NCBI GenBank assembly: GCA_000621985.1
Contig: KK211381.1
Coordinates: 34,706 to 98,705, forward strand
From: Lachnospiraceae bacterium V9D3004
GTDB lineage: Bacteria; Bacillota; Clostridia; Lachnospirales; Lachnospiraceae
Reading direction: 5' to 3'
Length of the DNA stretch: 64,000 bases
Part shown: piece by piece, positions 16,961 to 25,587 of the stretch
Layout: every line of letters begins with the position of its first letter
Position numbering within the stretch: position 1 is the stretch's first letter
Made by a program: the position numbers and the translations under genes
The notes under the pieces: generated by a model
Told to the model about the DNA's origin: nothing
Seen by the model: only the letters and a program-made list of their open reading frames with translations
Database searches by the model: none

Positions 16961-19138
16961 CAAAGACACATAGTCTATCGCAAGGTTAGCCAATGAATCA
17001 CCTGACATATTCAAGAAGGTCAAGAACGTCATAGGACAGATCATAACGAACATCAAGAAAGCATTCTCCGGTCTTCGCCCCGGTTCCCTGGAACACAAGC
17101 GCATGAGAGAGATCCTCAATGACTGGACGGACATACAGAAGTTGTGGGATGACGCATATGTTGATAGCAGTAAGAGAGCAAGGGAATCTCAGAGCGCAGT
17201 TGATAACGCTGAAAGCAACGTAAATAATACGGATCACATTCAATACAGTATCCGTTCCAAGTTCTATGAGGAATATGATAAGTGGGATGGCAAAGATCCA
17301 AGAGTAAAATTCAATGTTGGAACAACGTCTAATGCATTAAAAACAGTTGGCGTAAAAGAAGCTGATATAATCATGGATTCTAACAAATTAATTAAAATTA
17401 AGAGTAAACATCCCGAAATGACGGATGATGTCATAAAAAAGATTCCGGAGTTGTTGGAGCATCCAATGATAATCATGGAATCTAATTCAGTGCCGGGAAG
17501 ACTTGTTGTATATGGTGATGTAAGTTCAAATAATGGACCTGTTATGACAGCATTGGAGCTGAACCCGACACAAAGAGGTTATGCAGTTAACAGCATAATA
17601 AAAGTAGCCAGTGCATATACAAGAAATAACACTCAGAATTATATTTACAATTGTAAGATTTTATGGGTATATGATAAAAAAATAAGACCAATAATTGGTT
17701 GAAGCGTACTAGGCTACAATTGCCGGTCGGAATCAACCAATACGATCTTATAAGTAAGATAACACCCATACAGAACAATGTCAATACTAATTCTGCACAA
17801 AACAATAATACAACCCACTCATTCCGCAGGTTAGACACAAAGGGAAAAACTCTATCATCACAGCAGGAAGAGTACTTTGCCGACTCTAAGATAAGGGATA
17901 AGGAAGATATCCGTTATTCACACCGTAATAAAGACAAAGATAATATCTATGTATACAGTAACCGCATGAATAAAGTTGAGAAAGGAATGAAGGATGAGGA
18001 ACGTGCAAAGGTACTTGCAGAGTCATACGTAAAAGTTGCGGAATCTAAGGTCAAGCTGACGGAAAATGAAAAGAATAATCTGAAAAAAGTTGTACCGTAT
18101 AAATTCGAGCGTTTTTTTAAGGAGCTTGGCGATAAGTTTGGAATATACAAAAATTACAAAAAAGGTGAAATTGAGTTCTCATATTCAAAAAGTACAGTTG
18201 GAGAAAGCATCAACAAAACATATCAGACAACTGAAAAAAGTATTGAAATGGTTGATATGATGAGCTGTACGGAAGATATAATTGCTAATGCCATTCCGAT
18301 ATCCATTCATGATGATCTCTATAAGGGAACACGGAGAGAAGATGATAAACTTGTTAATACATACGTTTTATTAAGTGCATACAGTAAAGATGGAAATATT
18401 TATCCGGTAGAGATAATTGCTAAAGAAAGACATGAAAACAGTAATATAAGAATGCAGGTTACGCTAAATAAAATAGAAGCAGATGTCATTGATACACGTC
18501 CTGCGACAAAAGTCAAACACAATGCGCCTCGATCTGCTTCTGATAAGGTAAGTGTAGCAGATATAATAAGCCATGTCAATAATGAAGATGGTTCATTTTT
18601 GAAGTATATTCCAGACAGTATGTTATCTGATACACAGGTAACATCAGCGAGGGAATCTCAAATGATTCAATACGCCAAACTTGAACTTCTTGCAAATGAT
18701 GTCAGACCGGATAATAAAACTATATCCGAATACGTAGAGGGACACCGTGAGGAATTATTTAGAAGAGCATACGAAATATATCCTAAGAGGGATAGCGAGA
18801 TAGATAACAACCAATATTCCCTACGCGACCACCGCTCCAACCGTGAGATCCTTGCAGATGCACTCATGAGCGCAACACAGACCAAACAGGAACGTGAGAA
18901 CCTTGAAGCGTACCAGAAGCGTATTGAGAAGCTGGATGCACAGGAGTCACTTCGCAGTGAATATGTTAAGAAGATGGAACATGCAGAGACGGCAGCAGAA
19001 CGAGATGGTTATGAGGAGAAGATCAAGTCATTAGATAAGAAGATCGCACAGATGGACAAGATGTTACTCGGTATGGAGGCAGCAGCGCCGCTTAAAGCAG
19101 TTATTAAGAGAGAAGCAGCAGACAACGGCAAGTTCTAA
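16961..19138 (+). pseudogene. Decayed phage-type polyvalent protein, MuF-C/PBECR-like domain (module A)
   Basis: Homology to the module B protein starts at 16961. There the codon matching CAG is TAG (16971), a nonsense mutation. The frame resumes (MREILNDWTDIQKLWDDAYV at 17103) into a domain matching the C-terminal region of phage MuF proteins (PMIIMESNSVPGRLVVYGDV, ALELNPTQRG, VASAY). It breaks at 17700. The other frame then reads KNKTNNWLKRTRLQLPVG, so one A is missing from the A-run 17676-17682. The remainder (to 19138) has the SHSFRRLDTKG and FADSKIRD linkers, a second large domain shared with module B, and a coiled coil (about 18880-19100). The final EAADNGKF comes from the duplicated GGGtGRT end. 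Confidence 0.8.
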
Positions 19139-19182
19139 CAAATGGCGTGTTTAAGGCATTTGTGACTTTGTGTGATACTGTG
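19118..19182. repeat. 65-bp direct repeat, copy 2 (between modules A and B)
   Basis: Matches 15781-15845 at 64 of 65 positions. Here it supplies the last seven codons and the stop of the module A polyvalent frame. Polyvalent proteins normally continue past PLKAVIKRE with more coiled coil, so this is a recombination joint, not a natural C-terminus. No third copy was seen after module B. Confidence 0.85.
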
Positions 19183-19195
19183 GATTTGTGGCTAC

Positions 19196-19238
19196 ATGAC
19201 ACACATATGACACGCGTATGACACACTCGTAAGACACA
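19196..19238. repeat. GACACA repeats at about 11-bp spacing, copy 2
   Basis: GACACA or GACACG at 19198, 19209, 19220 and 19233, the last inside an exact GTAAGACACAAAAGAA shared with copy 1. Same position relative to the 65-bp repeat as the first array, but diverged. The spacer 19139-19400 holds this array and the hairpin at 19284; nothing else was recognised. Confidence 0.65.
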
Positions 19239-19283
19239 AAAGAAATACGAGAATAACATTAGGATATATCAGTAGATAATAAT

Positions 19284-19336
19284 AAGTGCCTATATCCCTG
19301 ACATTAATGTTGGGGACATAGGCACTTCTGTTTTTT
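19284..19336. terminator. Terminator-like hairpin after the second 65-bp repeat
   Basis: AAGTGCCTAT (19284-19293) pairs with ATAGGCACTT (19318-19327), then CTG and six T. Its loop GACATTAATGTTGGG corresponds to that of the hairpin at 15952, showing that about 200 bp behind the GGGtGRT gene is duplicated, not only the 65 bp. Confidence 0.72.
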
Positions 19337-19400
19337 GAAATATTAACGTGGCAATGGGGGCTGTGCTTTTACTCAGGTTATAATACGTACGTTGTCGACC

Positions 19401-19583
19401 CTAATCTGGCAACAGAGAGGGGGTGTATTCCTTTTTGCCTATAGACTTCTGCCTAGGCATAGGTATAGCATATGCACCCATAAGTTGCAATATACAATTT
19501 TCATTGAGCCATTCAAGCATTTCCAGATCTCATTCGTCTGGTTCAACCTCAGGGGTATCATCCCAGTCTTTTTTTAATATCAT
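19401..19583 (-). pseudogene. Possible small third gene of the module B hic operon, with in-frame TGA
   Basis: An ATG at 19583 overlaps the hicB stop (ATGA) and reads MILKKDWDDTPEVEPDE. A TGA at 19530-19532 follows, after which the same frame continues DLEMLEWLNENCILQLMGAY for 42 codons to TAG at 19401. A Trp-to-stop change would explain the break. Acidic small proteins of this style do follow antitoxins in phages. It could be chance; no homologue is recognised. Confidence 0.3.
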
Positions 19584-20035
19584 AATACTTTTTCTCCAGT
19601 AGTTACAGTAGTTTTTTCCTCACGCATTTTTTCAAGGTATGCTGCCAATGAAGTTTGAAAGAGTTTTGAACAGTTTACACCATACTCGTCAGCCTCGCTT
19701 GACATCCATGCAGGTAGAGAGATTGTTTTCTTAACGAAACGATTCTTTATTCTGTCACGGATAGGTGGCATAAACACTTCAATAAGCACCGGAATTTGAC
19801 CGACTTCACAGTGGATATCGGTAAGTGGAGTAGGTTCAGGTATCGGATCCCCATCCTGCTCCATACCAAACAGATGAACTCCCAGAGCCTCTTTTGCATT
19901 CTTTAAAGCCATATCGGTGTCGTCTTTATCGGCACAGGGACAGCATCCGGGAAGGTCAGGGAATTCTATATTAATTCCGTCTTCTGCATAATCTAATATA
20001 GCGATAAATGAATATCTTTTCTTTAATGTGTCCAT
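19580..20035 (-). CDS. hicB: HicB family antitoxin (module B)
   Basis: 151 aa. HicB N-terminal fold: YSFIAILDYAEDGINIEFPDLPGCCPCADKDDTDMALKNAKEAL. The C-terminus (NRFVKKTISLPAWMSSEADEYGVNCSKLFQTSLAAYLEK) is a ribbon-helix-helix. A GGAGGT site precedes the ATG. It follows hicA by 31 bp. Compared with the module A HicB it keeps the same architecture but little identity, so the two pairs diverged long ago or were acquired separately. Confidence 0.9.
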   Translation of the reverse strand: MDTLKKRYSFIAILDYAEDGINIEFPDLPGCCPCADKDDTDMALKNAKEALGVHLFGMEQDGDPIPEPTPLTDIHCEVGQIPVLIEVFMPPIRDRIKNRFVKKTISLPAWMSSEADEYGVNCSKLFQTSLAAYLEKMREEKTTVTTGEKVL

Positions 20036-20066
20036 GATGAACCTCCTTTATTGTAAATGCCGGGGG

Positions 20067-20264
20067 TCATTTGAATATGACCCCTGACTGCTTTGATATG
20101 TTTTTTAGTGTTCCTGTCGGGAAAGAATTCCTCGGATGTGTTACTGTTACTTTCCCGGGCTTTGACGGATGTTTGAATTGATGATGGTCTCCGTCACATG
20201 CTACTTCATACCATCCATCAGCTTTAAGTATCTTGATTACTTCTCGTGATGAGTAGCTTTTCAT
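20067..20264 (-). CDS. hicA: HicA family mRNA interferase toxin (module B)
   Basis: 65 aa from the ATG at 20264, preceded by AGGAGGAGG. A longer frame to 20321 runs through the promoter boxes and is rejected. The HicA pattern is complete: SSREVIKILKADGWYEV, DGDHHQFKHPSKPGKVTVTHP with the catalytic His of the GDHH motif, FPTGTLKNISKQSGV. Expected to be an RNase held inactive by the HicB encoded directly downstream. Confidence 0.9.
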   Translation of the reverse strand: MKSYSSREVIKILKADGWYEVACDGDHHQFKHPSKPGKVTVTHPRNSFPTGTLKNISKQSGVIFK

Positions 20265-20300
20265 GTGAGATTTGTACCTCCTCCTATAATTTATTATAAT

Positions 20301-20407
20301 ACGTAATAAATTACGTGTCAATAATAAATAATAAATTACGTATCAAAAAGTGGATAAAATAACACATAATAATATGCGTCATGTTGTTGTACATATTATT
20401 ACGTGTT
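20301..20407. promoter_or_regulatory. ACGTAAT-type palindromic boxes upstream of hicA (module B)
   Basis: A perfect palindrome core ACGTAATAAATTACGT spans 20301-20316. Further copies are AATTACGTAT at 20334-20343 and TATTATTACGTGTTA near 20395-20409. They share ACGTAAT with the module A boxes. Probable HicB autoregulation sites; no experiment supports this here. Confidence 0.55.
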
Positions 20408-20417
20408 ATCGAAGGTA

Positions 20418-20738
20418 TTATTCATTTATGACGCTTTCGGTGTCGTCTGTAGTATTCGAAGCAGTAGAGTCTGTGTCTGCAGCAGAACCGGAGATCATTT
20501 TTATATATTCAGCTCATGATCCTGTCAATGAGTGTTCCGTATTCGGCTTCTTCGGTTGCAAACATTTCACCTGTGTGCCGTTAAGAAGCCATTCTTCACT
20601 TACGGAGAATTCTCTGCAGATCAGCTTGAACAGAGAGATTTTCTGTTCTGGACGAGCAAGTAAGTTTAGTTCGATATTCTTAATTACGTCACGACTCACT
20701 CCAAGACGTTCTCCGAATTCTGTCTGAGACACTTTAAA
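20418..20738 (-). pseudogene. 5'-truncated XRE-family regulator with in-frame stop (module B)
   Basis: From an ATG at 20738 the minus strand codes VSQTEFGERLGVSRDVIKNI and then EWLLNGTQ, a classic XRE helix-turn-helix followed by the phage-repressor-like EWLL motif. A TGA at 20514 ends it, but the frame continues (AEYIKMISGS ... ASNTTDDTESVINE) to TAA at 20418. The first helix of the HTH fold (usually about 15 residues more) is missing. The sequence upstream is antisense to the polyvalent gene, so a deletion joint lies near 20738-20745. It may still make a short protein. Confidence 0.65.
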
Positions 20739-20798
20739 CATTATAACATTGATGTCAATGCCGGTGATGTTGGTGAAAATGCGATTCTTCGAACAGCA

Positions 20799-23700
20799 TT
20801 GCATGAGATAACTCACTCTATTAAAGAATGGTCACCGGAGAGATATTCTACGCTTCAGGATTACGTGATAGGAAAGTTCGAGGAAGACGGTACCATCGAG
20901 ACAATGGTTCAGGAAGAGATTGAGACAGCAAGACGTAATGGCCGAACACTGACATATGAAGAGGCAATGGATGAAGTAACAGCCAATGCCTGTGAATTCA
21001 TGCTCAAAGACACACAGTCTATCGCAAGGTTAGCCAATGAATCACCTGACATATTCAAGAAGGTCAAGAACGTTATAGGACAGATCATAACGAACATCAA
21101 GAAAGCATTCTCCGGTCTTCGTCCCGGTTCCCTGGAACACAAGCGCATGAGAGAGATCCTCAATGACTGGACGGACATACAGAAGTTGTGGGATGACGCA
21201 TATGTTGACAGTAGTAAGAGAGCAAAGGAAGCGCAGGGGAAGGCTGAGGCAATAAATGAGAAAGCAGGCAAAGACAGTGTATATAGTCCGAGAAATTTTA
21301 AAAGTATTAAATTTAAGGATGATGAAATAACATATATAGATAACAAATTATTTTCAAGAAAGAAGACAGCTGATTACAAAAAATATATAGAAGTAAGAAA
21401 CGAAGTTAAGACAATGCTTGCTAATTTGGCTAAAGAAATAAAATTTATAACCATAAAAGATAACGGTGAAAAGTTATATTTAGACAGGGCATTTGCTAAT
21501 GAATATGCAAATTCTGATAATTCCTTAAGTAACAATTTTAATATGAGAAATGTTAAGATGAATGCTGCAAGTCAAATCAAAAATATAATAGAGAATGCAA
21601 AATATTATGACTCAAGCGAAGGGAAAAAATCAAAAAAGCTAGACGATAAAAATGGATATGACTATTACAAAATAATGTTTGCGGTAAAAAAGAGTGATGG
21701 AACATATACGTATTATACGGGACAGCTTGTTGCAAGAAAAGATTCATTTAACAGGAGCATAGCTCATGATGTCGTAAATATATATTCAAGCGGTAGAACC
21801 CGGCACAATACGTCCGATCCACACCAGAATATAAATTCTGGTGCAAAGCTACCGCTTGATAAAGGAAAAATATCACAAAAAGATATTAATGTCAATACTA
21901 ATTCAAATATAAGCCATTCATTCCGCAGATTAGACACCAAAGGAAGAACATTATCTCCGGAGCAGGTGAACTACTTTGCGGATTCTAAGATAAGGGATAA
22001 GGATGGCGCTTTAAAGGTTATGTATCATGGCACAGCAAGAGCTGATCGTGTTGGTAATGTATTCCGTACGGACAGGGCAACTTCAGGCCCGTTTGCATAC
22101 TTTACTGACAGCGAAGAGATAGGAAATAATTACGCTAAGGATAAGTCAGATACATCCCTGGCATATGACGAATTATATAGTGATTACTACTCTCAGTTCA
22201 GGATTGATGTTAATGGTCTTGATATGTCTATATCAGAGGCATGGAACAGGTTGCCTCAGGAAAAGCGCGCTGAGATAAAAGAAAAGGCTTCTCATATAAC
22301 ATGGGATGAAGACGGAGAGAACATTGTATATAACGAAGATGTAGATTATGGCGTAGGTGACTTTGATTACAATGTTAAGGATTGTAAAGGAAACATATTA
22401 AAGGCATTAACACAGGAATGGCTTGAATATGGAGAATTGTACAACAGAGAAAGTGATTTCATAAAAGTATTGGAATTAGCCGGACTTGATAACGTAAGAT
22501 ACATGGATCCTGAAGCAAGAAATGAACGGACGTATGAAGCGTATCTGAATGTAACCAATCCCTTTGATGCCGGCAATATATCAGAGGATATGGCTGATAA
22601 GTTTAGAAGGGCTTCGGAACATGTTGATTTTAATATTATGGAATCCAATGGCGCTGATCTCTGGGATAAGAAGTCTATTAATCCTGAGAAGTGGATAAAG
22701 TTAATGGATGATGATATCAAAAAAGGTACTTCTCATGCATGGACTGTAATCCCTGACTGGGTAACGGATGTGCTCAAGGAAAACGGTTATGATGGAATAA
22801 TTGACAAAGGTGGTAAGCAGGGTGGAGATATACACACGGTAGTTATACCGTTCAGTTCCAACCAGGTAAAGAACGTAGATAACCTTAATCCAACGGAGAA
22901 TGAAGATATAAGTTATTCGCATCGTAATATATATGACAAGGACAATATCTATGTATACAGTGATCGTGCCGGAAGAGTAGAGAAAGGAATGAAGGACGAG
23001 GAACGTGCAAAGGTGCTGTCAGATACTCATATTACGGTTGCTAAATGTAAGGTTAATCTGACGGACAATGAAAAAAATAATCTGAAGAAAACAGTTCCGT
23101 TCAAATTAGAATTCTTCTACAAAATGCTCGGAGATAAATTTGGAATATACAAAAAATATAAGGGCGGTAATATTGAATGGAAATATTCCAAGAGATCTGT
23201 CACAGAGAGCGCAAATAAAGAAGAACAAACACATGATAATAGTTACAGAATAGTACAAATGATGAGTGCATTCAATGTAAGTGATAAAACTATTCCGGTG
23301 GAAATAATAGCTAAGGAAAGAAAAGAAAACAACACTATAAGAATGGTTGTTACACTAAATGAAATAGAAGCAGATGTCATCGGTACACGTTCCGGAACTA
23401 ATGCCGAACAAAATGCGCCTCGAACTGCTTCTATTAACGTAAGTGTATCAGAACTGTTACAAAGTGTCAACGAAAAAGACGGCTCATTCTTAAAGTGTTT
23501 TCCAGCTGTTATGTTATCAAATGCTCAGATTATATCAGCAAGAGAAGCGCAAATGGTTCAATTTGCAAAATTAGAGCTGCTTTCAAATGATATCAGACCG
23601 GATAATAAAACTATATCCGAATACTTAGAGGATCACCGCGAAGAACTTCTCAAAAAAGCGTACGAAAGATTCCCTAAAAGGGACAGCGAGATAGACGGTA

Positions 23701-23861
23701 TTGATTATTCTTACCGTGACCACCATTCAAACCGTGAGATCCTTGCAGATGCACTCATGAGCGCAACACGTCCTCCCTCAAAAGAGGGACCTAACGTGGC
23801 TCGGTATGCTCCTACCGGAGTAAATGTAGCAGAAAATAAAAATGCCGAGTACCTTGCGTAG
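20799..23861 (+). CDS. Phage/mobile-element polyvalent protein: zincin plus ADP-ribosyltransferase-like domains (module B), 5'-truncated
   Basis: The TTG at 20799 is only the first usable codon; the frame and the homology (NIDVNAGDVGENAILRTAL) run back to about 20742, so the true N-terminus is lost. Domains in order: zincin-like metallopeptidase with HEITH (codons 2-6 of this frame) and a downstream DEVTANACE glutamate; an unrecognised region; SHSFRRLDTKG and FADSKIRD linkers; an ART-like domain opening LKVMYHGT (about 22010) and closing with VIPFSSNQVKNVDNLNPT; a domain shared with module A; and YRDHHSNREILADALM. The last 30 codons (from 23771) are foreign and run through a terminator, so the C-terminus is also a joint. 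Family members travel in phages and conjugative elements as host-takeover or defence proteins. Confidence 0.78.
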   Translation: MHEITHSIKEWSPERYSTLQDYVIGKFEEDGTIETMVQEEIETARRNGRTLTYEEAMDEVTANACEFMLKDTQSIARLANESPDIFKKVKNVIGQIITNIKKAFSGLRPGSLEHKRMREILNDWTDIQKLWDDAYVDSSKRAKEAQGKAEAINEKAGKDSVYSPRNFKSIKFKDDEITYIDNKLFSRKKTADYKKYIEVRNEVKTMLANLAKEIKFITIKDNGEKLYLDRAFANEYANSDNSLSNNFNMRNVKMNAASQIKNIIENAKYYDSSEGKKSKKLDDKNGYDYYKIMFAVKKSDGTYTYYTGQLVARKDSFNRSIAHDVVNIYSSGRTRHNTSDPHQNINSGAKLPLDKGKISQKDINVNTNSNISHSFRRLDTKGRTLSPEQVNYFADSKIRDKDGALKVMYHGTARADRVGNVFRTDRATSGPFAYFTDSEEIGNNYAKDKSDTSLAYDELYSDYYSQFRIDVNGLDMSISEAWNRLPQEKRAEIKEKASHITWDEDGENIVYNEDVDYGVGDFDYNVKDCKGNILKALTQEWLEYGELYNRESDFIKVLELAGLDNVRYMDPEARNERTYEAYLNVTNPFDAGNISEDMADKFRRASEHVDFNIMESNGADLWDKKSINPEKWIKLMDDDIKKGTSHAWTVIPDWVTDVLKENGYDGIIDKGGKQGGDIHTVVIPFSSNQVKNVDNLNPTENEDISYSHRNIYDKDNIYVYSDRAGRVEKGMKDEERAKVLSDTHITVAKCKVNLTDNEKNNLKKTVPFKLEFFYKMLGDKFGIYKKYKGGNIEWKYSKRSVTESANKEEQTHDNSYRIVQMMSAFNVSDKTIPVEIIAKERKENNTIRMVVTLNEIEADVIGTRSGTNAEQNAPRTASINVSVSELLQSVNEKDGSFLKCFPAVMLSNAQIISAREAQMVQFAKLELLSNDIRPDNKTISEYLEDHREELLKKAYERFPKRDSEIDGIDYSYRDHHSNREILADALMSATRPPSKEGPNVARYAPTGVNVAENKNAEYLA

Positions 23862-23874
23862 GTACTCCTTTTTT
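23847..23874. terminator. Terminator overlapping the end of the module B frame
   Basis: GAGTACCT (23847-23854), loop TGCGT, AGGTACTC (23860-23867), then CTTTTTT. The stop codon of the polyvalent frame (23859-23861) falls in the hairpin. This supports the view that the frame has run into non-coding DNA. Confidence 0.85.
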
Positions 23875-23947
23875 CTACTTTACCAATCACTCAAAAAATG
23901 TTATACTTTAGACAAAGCGTGTAGCGACTGAAAGGCGGTGGGATATT

Positions 23948-24832
23948 ATGGCAAAAAATGTAATAATTTTACTCGGCGCATTACTGATGGTTTCCAATAT
24001 CGTAAGATACATTTTGTTTCTGAGAACGACACGCGATGTCCTTTCTTCCGGAAGCAGGAGAGATAAGATATGGAAGATAGTTGCACTTGTCCTGCTCATA
24101 TTTTTCCTGATAGGATATGTGACGATCGCACTGTTCGGTAATGCCGATACTATGATGACAATGATATTGTTCTTTGGGAGTGTGTTTGTTTCGATCGTAC
24201 TTACTCTTATGTTCAACCTGCTTGAGACAGCCAAGAGTCGAAGTATAGAGATAGCAGATGTGCTCATTGGCGTTATAGATGCCAGAGATCCCAATCTTAA
24301 CGGTCACAGCAGACATGTGCGTGCCATCACAATGTTATTTTACAGTTATCTTCCGGGCTGGGTGAAGTCCGAGATCAATCCTGTCAGTTTGGAATATGCT
24401 GCTCTTATGCACGATGTCGGTAAGCTTGGTGTGCCGGAAGCAATCCTTAATAAGCCTTCAAGTCTTACAGAGGAAGAATGGAAAGTGATGAGAGATCATC
24501 CGAAGTTGGGCGTCAAGATAATGGAACCGCTTGAGACATTCAAGAATATTCAGAACTGGATATTGTATCATCATGAGAGAATGGATGGTAAAGGTTATTA
24601 CGGAATCGAGAATGAAAATATTCCGCTTGCCGCAAAGATAATTGCGATCGCTGATACTTATTCCGCAATTACAATGAAACGATCCTACAAAAACAAAAGA
24701 AGCCATGAAGAAGCGATAAGGATTCTGTGTGAAGTTGCAGGGACGCAGCTCGATGAAAATCTGGTTGAGGTATTTATCACAATACCGAAAGAAGAATTGG
24801 ATAAATGTATGCCTGAACAGATAAATTACTAA
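23948..24832 (+). CDS. Membrane-anchored HD-GYP-like phosphodiesterase
   Basis: 294 aa. Three N-terminal membrane helices (residues about 4-20, 36-58, 64-85). The HD domain follows: GHSRHVRAI, ALMHDVGKLGVPE with the HD pair, RDHPKLGVKIM, YHHERMDGKGYY, and IIAIADTYSAIT. HD-GYP proteins hydrolyse cyclic di-GMP. Here the GYP tripeptide is GYY, so activity is plausible but not assured. AAAGGCGGTG precedes the ATG. A single-gene unit immediately right of the island. Confidence 0.82.
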   Translation: MAKNVIILLGALLMVSNIVRYILFLRTTRDVLSSGSRRDKIWKIVALVLLIFFLIGYVTIALFGNADTMMTMILFFGSVFVSIVLTLMFNLLETAKSRSIEIADVLIGVIDARDPNLNGHSRHVRAITMLFYSYLPGWVKSEINPVSLEYAALMHDVGKLGVPEAILNKPSSLTEEEWKVMRDHPKLGVKIMEPLETFKNIQNWILYHHERMDGKGYYGIENENIPLAAKIIAIADTYSAITMKRSYKNKRSHEEAIRILCEVAGTQLDENLVEVFITIPKEELDKCMPEQINY

Positions 24833-24893
24833 TAATATGTAACAATAATATATTAAAAAATATATAAAAAAATATATAACTGGTGAGGTTATT

Positions 24894-25526
24894 ATGAAGA
24901 CAATACTGTGCTATGGAGATTCCAATACATATGGTTACAATCCCGTAAACGGAATGCGTTTTCCGGAAGATGTCAGGTGGACAGGTGTGCTTGCAAGAAA
25001 GCTTGGAAATGATTACAGAGTAATTGAAGAGGGATGTAACGGCAGGACAACGATATTCGATGATCCTCTTGAAGGATGGAAGAACGGGCTTACTTATCTC
25101 AGAGCCTGTCTAAATTCACACAAACCCATAGATATAGTTATACTGATGCTTGGGAGCAATGATCTAAAAGTAAATTTTCATGCAAGTGCGAGACAGATTG
25201 CTGAGGGAGCCGGTGAACTCGTTAAGATTATTAAAGAATTTACCGAAGAAAAACAGGGGTTTATTCCAAAGATAATACTTGTGTCGCCTCCCGAGATCGG
25301 TGAGGGCATAAGAACGTCGCCTTTTTATGGTTCATTTACTGAAGATGCCATAAAAAGATCTAAGGAATTTCCGGAGTGTTACGGGAAAGTAGCAGATGAA
25401 CTCGGATGCATATTTTTCAATGCGGCTGAACATATCGAACCTTCAAAGGAAGATTCGCTTCACCTTACACCGGATACCCATGAAAAACTTGCAGAAGAAT
25501 TATATAAGGTAATGAAAGCGCTTTAA
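24894..25526 (+). CDS. SGNH/GDSL-type esterase
   Basis: 210 aa. Block I is CYGDSNTYG with nucleophile S10. Block III is GSNDLK. The C-terminal DSLHLTPDTH supplies the Asp-x-x-His pair. No signal peptide, so cytoplasmic. The closest familiar enzymes are arylesterase and acetylxylan-esterase-like SGNH hydrolases of gut Firmicutes; the substrate is not known. GGTGAGG precedes the ATG. It stands alone between the HD-GYP and alarmone synthetase genes. Confidence 0.86.
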   Translation: MKTILCYGDSNTYGYNPVNGMRFPEDVRWTGVLARKLGNDYRVIEEGCNGRTTIFDDPLEGWKNGLTYLRACLNSHKPIDIVILMLGSNDLKVNFHASARQIAEGAGELVKIIKEFTEEKQGFIPKIILVSPPEIGEGIRTSPFYGSFTEDAIKRSKEFPECYGKVADELGCIFFNAAEHIEPSKEDSLHLTPDTHEKLAEELYKVMKAL

Positions 25527-25587
25527 CAATTTGGTCACAATATTAAGCGACAATGAACTTGGGTACTGAACAGTTACCTGTAATAAC

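Noticed and set aside
20739-20816. N-terminal extension of the XRE frame (to 20816)
   Set aside because: These codons are antisense to the zincin region of the polyvalent gene, so they are not part of the regulator.
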